Source: Rutpela maculata (taxonomy: Eukaryota; Arthropoda; Insecta; Coleoptera; Cerambycidae). From it: a stretch of DNA of 64,000 nucleotides. Position numbers and translations under genes: made by a program. The stretch lies in the NCBI GenBank assembly GCA_936432065.2, contig OW386285.2, positions 137,979,235 through 138,043,234 on the forward strand, given 5' to 3'. Positions 1 to 10,948 of this stretch are shown piece after piece. The notes under the pieces are model-generated. The model did not search any database and was not told the origin of the DNA. It saw only the letters and a program-made list of their open reading frames with translations. Each line of letters begins with the position of its first letter. The stretch's first letter is position 1.

Positions 1-902
1 AGGTGTTTTATGCATTTGGTCTGCAAATTCAAAGATCTCTGTAACCGTTAGATGTACTAAATTGTAATATTCCTCAGCTGGGACTTGTCAGAATGGCCTA
101 CTTGGTTTTAAAAAATCCAGGGCCGGACCTGCAAAAAAATCTGCCCCCCTTGTTCTTAACAAAAAAGTACATTTTTCTGTCGCATTTCTGGAAAACTATT
201 AGCGGATTCGGAAAGTATAGAAAAATGCTAGCAGAGTAGCGATTCAATTTTGACGGCACACCTGAACTGTTTCGGCAAAAAAATCACAAAATAATTTAGC
301 GCATCACGACTAACACTTTGACCTGGCATTATCTATGGAATGGTTTCACAGAGTCTGTTCAAATGCTTTTGATCCATATATATCCCTTCTAAGACTTCAC
401 ATAATACATTGCAAAGAACCGTCCTACCTAGTCGACAAGAAGCAGAAAAAACAATAATAATAAATATAAGCTAACTGATTGTTTTGATTAATAAAGATTC
501 CTACACAGTTTGATTTTGAAATTGAAAAGAATAGTAACCTATGGATTTTTATTGTCCGTTTTATTGCTATCAGAGGTTTTGTTTATAGCAGAATTTTGGT
601 ACGAGTAGTACTATTTAAAGTTAATTTACAATTTCTATTTTGGCCAATTTATAACTTTTGATATTAAATCTAACTTTGGTAATTCCGAGGGTATTTTAGT
701 GTTTTCCTTCAATTTTGTTTTTGTAATAAATTCTAGATAAATTTTATAGTTTTTGTCTAGAGTCAAAGTGTTAGTAAATATTGGTATCTTTGCCTAGTAA
801 TTTACTTGAACAAAACTTAAGTATTCTTGCCCTTCATTTTTCTTATTATCAAGTAGTTCCTCATAATTACCTATTTTATATGTGAATACCTGGACCACTC
901 AC
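1..902. other. Unassigned AT-rich sequence, possibly intronic
   Basis: I see no coding stretch, RNA gene or clear repeat. If the minus-strand exon at 903-996 is real, this is its downstream intron, because the exon is followed on the minus strand by a consensus GTGAGT donor at 902-897. Confidence 0.4.
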
Positions 903-996
903 CATCCGGAGAAAGCACCACATAGGAACTCGTGACTGTCAATGTCAATCAGAGTTGCGTAAGCCAATTTATCTCTGTAGCTGTAAGCTGTAACAT
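903..996 (-). CDS. Candidate internal coding exon of a host gene (protein not recognised)
   Basis: This 94-nt minus-strand block is open in one frame only (2 nt + 30 codons + 2 nt). It reads VTAYSYRDKLAYATL, then a segment ending HEFLCGAFSG. It is preceded by a CTAAC-like branch site and a TGCAG acceptor (AG at 998-997) and followed by GTGAGT. The other two frames hit stops within about 16 codons. Its leading two bases (AT) would complete the single trailing G of the exon candidate at 46482-46713 to give an Asp codon, so the two could be spliced in phase. I do not recognise the protein. The open frame with both splice signals is seen in the sequence; exon status and the link to the other exon are inference. 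Confidence 0.5.
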
Positions 997-1349
997 CTGC
1001 AGTATTTTGGTTAGAAGAAATTAATGTAAACCAGTTAATATATTAACTTAATTATTAGTATTAACTTTCAAACATTTTTCGTAATTCTTTTATAATTTTT
1101 CTCCATTTAACATAACTTTATTTAAACATTGTAAAGATAATGTAATTTATTAATTATATTGTTTTTTAAATTCCTGAGTTTGATTGTGTCCACCTGTAAA
1201 AATGTACAGAATATCACAACCTATTTGCTTTGTCTTTGCTTAGAAATATTGTTGAAGTACTGTTGAATACGCTGGTTTTTTAAATGACTTGGTCCTCGAC
1301 CCAACCACTGATTTTAGCTGGTTGCTACTTTTCGTTCACCTTTGGTCTT
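997..1349. other. Unassigned, probable intron sequence upstream of the exon candidate
   Basis: AT-rich sequence with no ORF or repeat that I can name. On the minus strand it contains the putative branch-point region of the 903-996 exon. Confidence 0.35.
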
Positions 1350-1655
1350 CAGTCGCCAACTGGGGGATTTACCTATTTACGCCAATTTACCTATTTCCTC
1401 CTTCAATGGAATAATCTTAAAATATAATCCAGTTCCAGATCTCGCTAAAATACATAAGTGTATCAAATTTCAAGCCAATATCTTAAACAGTTCCAGAGTA
1501 ATCGTGCGCACAAAAAAAAGTTACAGACAGACAGACATTTTTTTTACTCAAACTTAAAATCTCGAAGTTTCATGACATTCTAAACCTATTTGAACAATAA
1601 AATCTTTCAAACTTTGTTTTTGCGTTACTATACTTCTACTCGATGTGGAAGTAAA
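1350..1655 (-). mobile_element. Truncated copy of dispersed family F1 (MITE-like)
   Basis: Read on the minus strand it carries the F1 hallmarks: the GGAAGTATAGTAACGC start, a TAAGTTTGAG segment, a GTCTGTCTGTC run, GCGCACGATTACTCTGG and the GGTAAAT heptamer block. The far half is missing and family F2 sequence begins at about 1655. F1 occurs at least 11 times in the window; the best complete copy is 3001-3635. Confidence 0.7.
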
Positions 1656-2670
1656 AAATCGGCAGCTACGGAAAGCATCTGGAACCTCCCCACTCGGTTG
1701 ATCTTTGAAGCCGAAAAGAGCACTAAAGAATATGAACGATCTCATTTAATTATATTTTTTTATTTATTTTTAAAAACCATATAATTCTTTGTGGACTTCT
1801 CTGCCAGCTGTGGCTGGTGAAGTGTTCATAGTGGACCGTTTCAATTTGAGCTGATAAATATTATTTTTATCTTCTGACTTCGACCGATTTTTCACTATAT
1901 CGGTCGGGGAAAGTTGTTGTTTGGTTGCTTCTCACTAATGTCGGATGTCAAACTGACAGATGTCAAAAGGTTTAAGGAGAAGAAGATTTTTTGACAGCTG
2001 TCAAACTAACAGCTGTCAAATTTTTTGTCACTAAACGTTGTTAGTTCTAAATCTGTCAAACTGACAGCTGTCATAAATTCTGGTTCTAAACTTTGCTGGG
2101 GGGTTTTTTTTGACAGTTGTCGAAAATTTTTAGATTGTATTGCACTTGGTTTTGTTTTTAGGTTGTGATTGCCGGAAATATTTCCGGCGTTGTGTCGGAA
2201 ATGGATTCAAGTTTCTCAGACTTTTAATGTCACTGTCACTTTTAATAGTTTTGGTCAAAAAACTTACTTTGGGACCAGATATTTAATTTTTTCACGGAAA
2301 CGGTCAAGTGTGATATATCGTTGAAATCGGAATTTTTATTGCTTTTAAATGGTTCTATTACAAATTGTAAGTAATTATAAAATAAACAACTTGTTATGTC
2401 GAAACGGTATTAAACGTAATCCGATCTCAACCAAAACCTTTTCAGATCTTCTGAAGCACTAAGAAATCCTCATGCAAAGTTTCATCCAAATCCGTTTAGC
2501 AGTTTCGCCGCTATCGTGTTCTCATACATACACACATACAGACATTTTTTAAAAACCAATTTTTGGGTTCCTGGCACCTCAAAACCTAAAGATTTGATGT
2601 TATCTGGATTTGCCATTTTTTAACCAATTTCAGTAACCTCCCACAATTTTATTGTGGGGAGGTCAAAATG
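1655..2670 (-). repeat. Dispersed repeat family F2, longest copy
   Basis: Segments match other places: 1655-1757 matches 53462-53563 inverted, 1785-1900 matches 52850-52990 inverted, and 2280-2665 matches 49081-49470 inverted. The end near 2640-2665 is a hairpin of the form ACCTCCCACAAT..ATTGTGGGGAGGT. Within it, 1945-2130 holds several palindromes of the type TGACAGCTGTCA. There is no ORF of note. The class is unknown; a non-autonomous DNA transposon or Helitron-like element is possible. Confidence 0.55.
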
Positions 2671-3000
2671 TAGTAAACGGTGGTAAAATTGAGCTTAGTG
2701 GATTGCCCCGTTCTTAAGTGAGGGCCAACTGATCAAAAAAAATTGTTTTATTTATTTTACAATTTTTCCACATTTCTTGACCAACCAAAAGAGTCGTAAT
2801 TTTAATTCTCTCGTGAAATAAGCTCCTGAACACTTCAGTTAAGGTAACATTACTTTATATCTCAGAAAAAAAATTACGACCTGATCGTTCTACTAGCACT
2901 AGCAGCTGGTAATATCAGAACGGCGATTGAGTAAATCTTTTTTATAATGTTGGTATCATGGTACTGTATAAAATACATGATGTATATAATAGCACTCAAT
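2671..3000. other. Unassigned sequence
   Basis: I see no gene and no repeat shared with other parts of the window. Confidence 0.3.
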
Positions 3001-3635
3001 TACTTCCACATCCAGGAAAGTATAGTACAGCAAAAAAAATCTGAAAATTTTGATTGTTTATATAGGCTTAGAATGTCGCGAAACATCGAGATTTTAAGTT
3101 TGAGTAAAAAAAAATCTGTCTGTCTGTAACTTTTTTGAGCGCACAATTACTTTGAAACCGTATAAAATATTAAAATATAATCCAGTTCTAGATTATATTT
3201 TGATCTTATTTCCAAGGGTTGGGGGCAAATTGTCGTAAATGAGGGTAAATAATCAAGCAAGTAAGAGTCCATAAAATTGGTATTTAGTATATATAAGAGA
3301 AGCTAAGGTCTCAGATAATTGTTTGGCACTAGCAAACCCCATTATCATCCCCATCCCACTATCAAAGGGGGTGAAAAATAGAATTGTGATTTAGTGTGTG
3401 TACAAGAACTAAACTCCTCAATTTTTTTTACTTCATCCACCCCCATCACCACCCCCCTTCCACCACCCCGCACCCTCTCTACCGATGTGAAATATCATTT
3501 TGGGTTTTTGGGGTAGGCAATTTCAAATATTATATTATTAAAGTTCTAAAAACAATTATTTCTACATAAAACATTTTTTTCATTATGAGAGACTTGGATA
3601 GAAAATTTGGATGTGGAAGTAGTAATTCCTTGGGC
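3001..3635 (+). mobile_element. Family F1 MITE, near-complete copy
   Basis: It begins TACTTCCACATCCA and ends TGGATGTGGAAGTAGTA, giving terminal inverted repeats (TIRs) of about 14-16 bp. Internal landmarks in order are TAGTACAGC, TTAGAATGTCGCGAAACATCGAG, a GTCTGTCTGTAAC run, GGTAAAT repeats, CCACCCC-rich stretches and a CAATTATTTCTACATA segment before the end. There is no coding capacity. The 5' end of fuller copies is itself nearly palindromic (CTTCCACATCCAGTGGAAG). In several copies the sequence outside the 3' end is the same (TTCCTTGGGCAGCGG), so the true terminus may lie slightly further out than the TIR. Confidence 0.65.
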
Positions 3636-3640
3636 AGCGG

Positions 3641-4169
3641 ATTTTTAAAATAAATTGTGAATACTCATAAATTGACAATTAATTCTACATGACATTATCT
3701 GCTGTAATAGAGTTTTATCATAACTGACTTAAGTCTAAATTGCCAAAGAGGCGCATATAATCTTATTTTACCAGGAGATTTTCTTGCTATATTGAGTTTG
3801 CTACATAGCATAAACATAGGGGATTTTCTTAATTTGAAACGTAAGACAAAAGACGATTATCTCGCAGTGATGGAGTATGCACCACTACATGTTAAGTGAT
3901 AAACGTTGTAATCAGCTGCATGTTTCAGGAATTTGTGGTTAAATATTTATATTATATACATGCTTTCCGAAGTATTAAGAATTATACATTATATATCATA
4001 AAACATTATGAATTCGGAGAAAAATCGAATGGCGAATTACACTCAACTTTACATAAATAGATAATGAAAAATTAGAAAATTACAAATTTCCATGTTCGCG
4101 ATGAATATACATGGTGTCCTGAAATACCATTTACAAATTTCTGACGCAGAATCTACATGCAAAAATATG
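3641..4169. other. Unassigned sequence
   Basis: No gene is seen. A mariner-like end (ATACATGGTGTCCTGAAATACC, split here as ATACATGGTG and TCCTGAAATACC) is present near 4108 but I could not pair it with another end. Confidence 0.3.
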
Positions 4170-4397
4170 AAAAAAGGTTCATATAAACATATGTCCGCAA
4201 ATACTTCCTGAAGTAGCTAAGGCGCTTTGAAGGCGGAGCCCTGGAGTGTTTTTCTATTTAATATTTGAGGAACCCTTTGTGTTGTAGCCACAGATCAAAC
4301 AAACCAAATGTTTCACTTATGACGTTTCATGGTTTAGATAATAAATCAACTCCTGGAAGGTGCCAATTTGTGTAGTGATCTGCGCATATACCAAACA

Positions 4398-4645
4398 GTC
4401 TTAACCAGCGAGTATAGTCAGAGGAGGGAGCTGATGACACGTAACAATAATTAAAAGTCACCTAATAAATACTCAAAAAAACCACTTAAATGTATAACAA
4501 TAACAACTCTAAGCTTCAATACAATACACTACATTGCAAAATAATTAATATCACTGGTGTAGCTGATGATGACTTCCATCTCTGAGATTTCAGTACTAAA
4601 CATTCCCTCCTGTGACATTATACTCGCTGGTCTTAAGTTCCATGT
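4398..4645. repeat. Short inverted-repeat (MITE-like) structure
   Basis: CTTAACCAGCGAGTATA followed by a GAGGAGGGA tract near 4400-4435 is mirrored by TCCCTCCTGTGACATTATA and CTCGCTGGTCTTAAG near 4606-4642. The arms are about 35 bp and the loop about 170 bp. No ORF is present. Confidence 0.5.
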
Positions 4646-4699
4646 CAACCGCTAGGTTGCTCTGTTTATGTTTTCTGCGCAGAATCCTGGAAGGTATAC

Positions 4700-5759
4700 G
4701 TCACATGACATTTTGTGTACTTGAATTTTTTCTACTGTCAAATTATGACATTTGAATTTAAATTAAAGCCAGAGGAAAAGAAAAAACATTTTAAATCAGT
4801 CTTTATAAGAAACGGTTAGTTCTACGGTTTTTAACAAAGAGAACCTTCTTTATGTAAATTTGATCAGGAAGCCATCCATACTCCTTTACCAAAATTTAAG
4901 AAACAGAAAAGAAACAAAAATATGGATTATAAAGGAGGGTGTAACCTCCAATTATTCTTAACCCCATTAATCCCAACCTTATCATTGGCGTAGTTTCGCG
5001 AATTCTCTAGTACCTTTATTACGGATCTACTTACAAAGTATAGCTACCAGGAAATGACTGTCAATCTGCGAGCCTCCTTAAAGGCCTCACTTTTGCCTAC
5101 AACTAACACTGACCTCTTTTGGTGATGTCTATCACCCACCGGTGTCTCCGTAGCCCTTCTTGCTGGTTACACGGTCACTACTCACTCAATATTTCTGACT
5201 CTATTTATTATTACTCTTGAAATAAAAGAACTCCGTTCTCAAAACACTTAGAACTATATTTACAATATAACAAAAGACAGGAATGAAACGGCTTAATTAC
5301 TATTAGACTGAGAGCTGGCAGTAAAAATAACTTCCTCATAAGTTACCAAAGGTTTGAACTTAAACGTTGGTACTACTTTAGGTTGTAATTTTAAAACCGC
5401 CCGTCTGCCGAGCGTAATTGGTCGCTTTATTAGAACTATATTTACAAGAAAACAAGAACATAATATAACAAAAGACAGGAATGAAACGGCTTAATTACTA
5501 TTATATTACAAATGTTCTAAACAAGACGAGTGGCAAAATACGAATATATTGTCTTAACGCGACAAGAATATTCTGACGAATTATTGAAGCAAATACGCGG
5601 TTAGGCCGCCTCTATTCGTTGGAATTCCAGAAAATGGACAGACATCCTGGAATTCCCTACTGAACTTTATGGTTAATTTGGAAAATATATCAAACTGAAC
5701 AATTTTCTAGAATCAAAAAGATTATCACAAAACACTTCTAATTCTAATTCCCACAAAAA
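4700..5759. other. Unassigned sequence with one local direct duplication
   Basis: A block of about 55 bp (ATATAACAAAAGACAGGAATG, written here as ATATAACAAAAG and ACAGGAATG, then AAACGGCTTAATTACTATTA) occurs near 5264-5307 and again near 5462-5505. No gene is seen. Confidence 0.45.
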
Positions 5760-8075
5760 CGGGGTTTGAATTTTTTAGTTCGTTATTGGTATCTTTTTGA
5801 TATACTAAAAGTCTAGAAAAATCTGAGTGTGAGAAATTTGTTTTTTGGCCTCTTGAAAAATCATAAAAAGTCATGCGTGGTATAAAATTACAGAAAATTT
5901 CATGCTGAAAAAGATTATGATATTGGTTTTAAAAAATAAAAATAAATACACTAAAAGTCTAGGAAACACATTGAAATATCAGATGCTAGAAAATCTAGAG
6001 ATATGAAGGATTTTCTTACATTACTTCAATTTTTGGAAGATCACAATCCATTTGATTCACAATGCGTTGAGCTACATAATATTTTCAGTGACTTAGTAGA
6101 TTGTTAACACAAGGTAACTGCAGATGAAGCTAAGTAAATTGGGCTTCGAATCCAATCTAAACTGACTGGAAAAGCTTTCAACTCTGTTACCCAGGTTAAA
6201 AAGGGTCAAAATGTCACAATGAAGATATTAAGAAAAGGTATTGTCATTGACGGAGCTATTCAACATATTGATATAGGACTCCTTACCCAGATAATGCTCC
6301 TATGTTTGTCTGTAAATCCTGATCCGCAAAAATTAAAGGAGAACTTCAATTATGAATTGCCTATACTTCCTCCGTCTCTCAGAAATTCAGTTATTGAGAA
6401 AGAGTGACAGATCATTATTGGCAAGAACTTTGAATGACATAGCAACTAGTTTAAATTACATGTTACCTACAGAAACATCGTATGTTCTTGACGGAGGTGC
6501 ACTACTACATAAATTGCCATGCCAAAACTGGTTTTCAGATGTGTTACAACTATATAGCAGTCATATTGCTAAGCAATATAAAGTTGTAACAATTGTATTT
6601 GATGGCTATGCCATCTCAAGTACAGTTACAAAGGATGTAAAGCCTCAGATACGTACAAAACAATAATCAGTAACAGTGTAATTTACTGAGAGCTCTCCGC
6701 TTCTTGTTGGCAAACGACCCTTTCTTTCTAATAATGAAAACAAACAGTGCTTTATAACCATGCTTGGAAAACACTTGGAAGAGAATGGCCACACTATGAT
6801 TCATGCTGCAGATGATGCTGACATTGTTACTGTAAAAGCAGCACTGACTTTGATAGAAGAAAAGCATGTAACAGTTGTTGCTGACGACACCGATATTCTT
6901 GTACTTTTGATTTACCATAAATACATGAAATATTTGTTTGCAGTCATCTACGTTCAGTGATAATGCTAATGATATTAAACCGATGCAACATGTGCTTGGC
7001 GAAAAGAGATGCAAATTTATTCTCTTTTCATATTCTTTAACTGGATGCGACACCACAAGCTCCTTATTTGCTAAAAGTAAATCGTCAGCATGTCGACAAG
7101 AACTAAGTAAAATATAAAGTGTACTGTAGTGTGCTTCAGTACATTTCAAAGTTCAAAGACTAGAAACAATTGGCACGGCCAAGCGACGAGCTAAAGGCGG
7201 AAATACATGGCATTACCCCCCAGAAACGCCCTTGTCTAGCATTTGCGCTACTCTGTTCGGATCAGAAAATGAAAACAGAAAGGAACTTACAGATATTGCT
7301 ACCAAAGCATTGGTATCATTGTATGGTGGAAATCCAAAGACAGAGACTCCTTACCTACTACGATATAATCTCTACTTGAAAAAAATCACGACTGCCAAAA
7401 GTGAATTTAATATTGCAAGATTGCCACTTACAAAACATGCTGCTGTTCATCATCTTCTCCGGGTACACTTACAATATCTATTGGACACCAATATTGCCAA
7501 TTCCGAAGAGTGGTGTTGAAAAAAGTAGGAGACCAACTACAGCCCACAACATGTAAAATGAGCTCTGCACCAAGAGTTATTACCAAACATGATCCGCTGC
7601 ACCTACAAAACGGATACAAATGTGCCGTGTGGTAGATGTACGTGTCGACGTTATGGTGTGGAATGTACTGTGATATGTTGTAGCTGTTCTGATAGAGATT
7701 GTACAAATAGTGCACTGAGAGAAAGTGATTTAGAAGAAAGTGAAGATGATTATTAGATTTAGCTTTTCTCTTATGTAAGATGTAAGATTGATGACATGTG
7801 CATTTGCATTATAAAACGCATTTTGATTAATTAAAATATGATTTTCAACACTGAATAAACTTTCAGTTTTTCGGAGACCGTTTTATTATTTATTTTTATT
7901 TTTATTTTTTAAAACCTTTATCATAATTTTTCTCAGCATGAAATTTTTTGTAATTTGATACAACACATGATCTTTTATGATTTTTTAAATTTTATCAAGA
8001 TGGCGGACAAAAAAACGCATTTTGCAAATCAGCCCTGAAGGGCTTTGACCAATGAGATTCGACACTCCCCCCTTT
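5760..8075 (+). mobile_element. TIR-bounded element A carrying a nuclease-like pseudogene
   Basis: The left TIR (clear over about 5838-5950) and right TIR (clear over about 7870-8005) are inverted copies. Shared tracts are AAAAATCATAAAA, TCATG, AAATTACA, AAATTTCATGCTGA, ATTATGATA and GGTTTTAAAAAATAAAAATA. Weaker similarity continues outward to about 5760 and 8075. The right TIR includes GTCCGCCATCTTGA on the minus strand, a motif also present in the unrelated TIRs of element B. The only coding remnant inside is the plus-strand gene at 6004-7756. The exact ends and target duplication could not be fixed. Confidence 0.6.
6004..7756 (+). pseudogene. Decayed FEN1/XPG-like nuclease-family gene with Cys-rich tail (copy A)
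   Basis: Plus-strand pieces in shifting frames follow one family order. An N-terminal helical part starts MKDFLTLLQFLEDHNPF and includes ADEAK and IGLRIQSKLTGKAF, interrupted by in-frame stops. A middle piece holds FNYELPILPPSL. The core reads YVLDGGALLHKLP, TIVFDGY, HAADDADIVTVKAAL, VVADDTDILVLL and LTGCDTTSSLF. Further on are ATKALVSLYGG and ARLPLTKHAAVHHLLRVH. The C-terminal tail is Cys-rich (CGRCTCRRYGVECTVICCSC) and ends with acidic ESEDDY and a stop. The order DG..L, VFDG, acidic pair, D-x-D, G-C-D is that of FEN1/XPG and related PIN-like nucleases. The whole family is a multi-copy metazoan protein of unknown function to my knowledge. Nuclease function is inference; this copy is dead. 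Confidence 0.65.
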
Positions 8076-8995
8076 TAATATACCTAATCTCGAGCGATTT
8101 CTAACTGACAAAATGGTGATACATATCTTACTATTAACTAAATTAACTTATTTATGGCTCTATATTACCCTCATTGGCGATTGTGAACCAGGGAAGCCCC
8201 GCCGTTAGTTTGACATTTCACAGATTTTACATATTGAAAAACCTAGGTCGGTATTACAGAGCGGCTACCTAATTTATTATCTAAAACAATTTCTATCTTG
8301 GAATTTTCCGAATCCATTACCTTACTTATGTACTCTCTAAATAACCTTCGGCCAAATAAATATACATTCCGCAATGATTCTATTTGATAATTTTGGTTAT
8401 GCAAGTCTTGTTATATTTACGTTAAATTTCAATTATGATGAATTGACTGTTTTATGGTCCTTTCAGTGAGCGGAGTTTTCTAACAATCCATATACCCAGT
8501 TCTCGTAAACATTTCTCTCACGAAAAAGTAATTGCCTGCCAATATATAAATCGTTATATTGGAGACCGTAACTAATCTTATGATTTTTCGTGTTTCTATG
8601 AATGTATCACCAGTGCTCACTTATGGCGGGTACTCGTTCCTTCTCTAAATTATTAGGAGGTTATGGAGGTTTCCGGCATCCCGTGAGAAACAACTTGAGT
8701 CTATATTACAGCATAATTAATTTTAAGCGTAAATAAAATCAAGCAGAATGGTATCCATTATAGGGTCCAATTTGATCTTACTCTCCCTACGTCCCTGCAT
8801 GAATTTTGATTTGACTAATACCATGAAATAGTAGCACTTATTGATACTTACTAATGTACATAATCTCATCGCTGTAGCATAAAGGGATTCTAAGGTATTA
8901 AATAAAAACTTACTCTAGGGCTACACCTTAGAAGGGCCTAGCTCCCTCAGGAAGTATTTCGGGCATATGTCTATGTCTATATGAACCCTGTACAA

Positions 8996-9184
8996 CTTTC
9001 TTCCATTTTCTTCTTTTTATTCATGTCAATAGTTTGTAAGTCTATAGATCGTTAAATATTTCAACACATAGCGTTTAGTAGCGCAATGTAATGTTACATT
9101 CAATATACCTAGATAGATATGTTTAATAATTTATTCAAATATTTTAAGGCCATTTAAGACCATTAATAAAATGTAACTACTCCA
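8996..9184. other. Unassigned sequence
   Basis: Short AT-rich spacer between the composite inverted end and the hAT element. Confidence 0.3.
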
Positions 9185-9284
9185 TATTAGGGTATCCAGT
9201 CCCGGTGTTTGCCCCAAAAATTTGGTTCCGGGACCAACAGTAAGTCCCGGGACCAATTAAAAGTCCAAAGTCCTAACGAATCGT

Positions 9285-10875
9285 GAGCATGAAGACAACT
9301 CTCTGGATACAATCATTGCCTGAATTACTTCAGTAGATGAGCTCCCACTTCGAGTCTTTACCATTTCTAGGGATTTAAGGACAGCATTGAAAGCAAGATG
9401 ATTTGTGAATTTGCCAACACCTCCAACAACTATTAACTTTGGCGAGTGGACATCTACAGCAAACAAAGGATACATGAACGTGAATGTCCATGGATGTTTA
9501 GTCGATGATAAAATTTGGAGTATTGGACTGCTACTAGTCAAAGCTTCTATGCCTAAAGAGACGTGTGTCAATTTGTTAAAACAATACTTGAAAGATTTCG
9601 TTTGACCTTAGATGACGATATAGTTTGTATGATAACAGACCATGCCAGTGCAATGGTGAAAGTGGGGGAAGTTAATGCACCCTCTGTAGCACTATGCTTT
9701 GCGCATGGGATTCAACTTGCAGATGTGGACATTTCGTATTCAAAAAATAATTAGAAAATTGTCTACCAGAGTTTGACAATGATGGTGAATATAACGATGA
9801 CAATGATGATACTGTGGATGAGGATAACGGATTTGAATGAACTGAAGTGGAGAATGGAAAGGCCTCTTTTAATTTAACAAGCATTGATAATATTAACGCA
9901 TTGATGAGTCAAGTGCGAAAAATTATCAAATTATTTCGCTGCTCACCATTAAAAAACACTGTTCTGCAAAATTATGTAAATGCAAAACACAATAAAGGAT
10001 TAAATCTTATTTTGGACTGCAAAACTAGATGGAATAGCTTAGCTCAAATGTTGGAACGATTTGTTTTCTTAAAAGACTGTATTCAGAAGACATGGTTGAT
10101 TTATCCTTTCCAGTTAACTTGAGTGAGCACGATTTTGAAATTTTAGAGGGCATTATAAAATGTTTCGAATCCATCAGACTAACAGTATTGGCACTGTGTA
10201 GGTATAGCGCGAACCTTTGCACTGCTAATGACAGCTTTAAGGGTGGCGGTGTCGTGCTTAAGAAAATGATTTCGTAATTCGACAATTTCTCCTATATCCC
10301 TGAACCAATTGAAAAAATTCTTTGATAGGCTTGTAGAGAAAACTTGATAGAATGATACCAGATTATCGAAATCAACAAAAGAATTTTTTTTTTGATTTTC
10401 GCACAAGCAAAATTTTTTTTTCTTCTTTAATTTTCAATGGCATAGTACCATTCTATAAAGTTGTCTCCTAACGCCTTTCAAAAAATGTTTGAATCGGTTC
10501 AGGGACGTAGAAGAAATTGTCGAATTACTTTCACTGCACCCACCTTATGTTTGAAGAAGTTTTGAAAATAAATGCGTCTTTCAGCAGGGAGTTACAAACT
10601 GCTTTTAAGTAACGGTTAAATGAGCAAAGAACTATAGCGTCAAGTGTGCTCTCCTACAATAATTAAAAAAGAAATGATACTTTTAGTGAGAAGGGAGGTT
10701 GTCATTGACAGAATCTTCAGTTATGCTATGAGCATTTCGTAACCATATCACCTACCAGCATACAATCAGAGAGAGCATTTTTAGTGGCAGGATATTTCTG
10801 CACGAAACTCTGCTCGAAATCAAGGTATCAGTCCTTAAATGCCCTTGTAGTTCTCATAAGGTCTAATTTTATGTC
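9285..10875 (+). pseudogene. hAT-family transposase pseudogene
   Basis: Plus-strand pieces in order are: LPLRVFTISRDLRTALKA (near 9330), TTINFGEWTSTANKGYMNV, a segment with IVCMITDHASAMVK, LCFAHGIQLADVD (near 9700), a CKTRWNSLAQMLERF motif (near 10020), CTANDSF (near 10220), then after the MITE FEEVLKINASFSRELQTAF. The hAT C-terminal dimerisation segment is last (SIQSERAFLVAGYFCTKL, near 10760). The conserved TRWNS and SERAF..AG motifs identify a hAT transposase of the BED-finger type. Frameshifts, stops and the MITE make it non-functional. The N-terminal BED zinc finger was not found. Confidence 0.8.
10240..10544. mobile_element. Harbinger-like MITE nested in the hAT transposase
   Basis: This 305-bp insert has ends AGGGTGGCGGTG and CACTGCACCCACC and a shared subterminal GTAATTCGACAATTTCT in inverted orientation. 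It is flanked by TTA at 10237-10239 and 10545-10547. Removing it brings ..CTANDSF and FEEVLKINA.. of the transposase into one frame. TTA duplication and GGGTG-type ends are typical of PIF/Harbinger elements. No coding capacity. Confidence 0.75.
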
Positions 10876-10948
10876 AAAATAATGTGACTTTTTCTTTTGT
10901 TCAGTTTATATAGTATATATTTATTTTATAACTTTCATTTTTTGTATA

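Larger units (their letters stand above)
4170..8995. mobile_element. Large composite element bounded by inverted ends of about 110 bp
   Basis: The left end (about 4170-4285: GGTTCATATA..ACATATG..AATACTTCCTGAAGTAGCTA) matches the reverse complement of about 8878-8995. Pairing includes AATACTTCCTGA and GTTTTTATTTAATA-type tracts. A third, solo end-like copy lies near 31255-31345. The enclosed 4.7 kb includes the nuclease-bearing TIR element at 5760-8075 and AT-rich sequence without ORFs. Either one element inserted into another, or two unrelated solo ends happen to face each other. Confidence 0.45.
9185..10900 (+). mobile_element. hAT transposon remnant
   Basis: The 5' part (about 9190-9260) has GGTATCCAGTCCCGG followed by two CCGGGACCAA copies, like the terminal and subterminal repeats of hAT elements. 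The transposase remnant follows. No matching 3' terminal repeat was found; downstream sequence is disrupted by an F1 insertion at 10949. A Harbinger-like MITE lies inside at 10240-10544. Confidence 0.6.
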
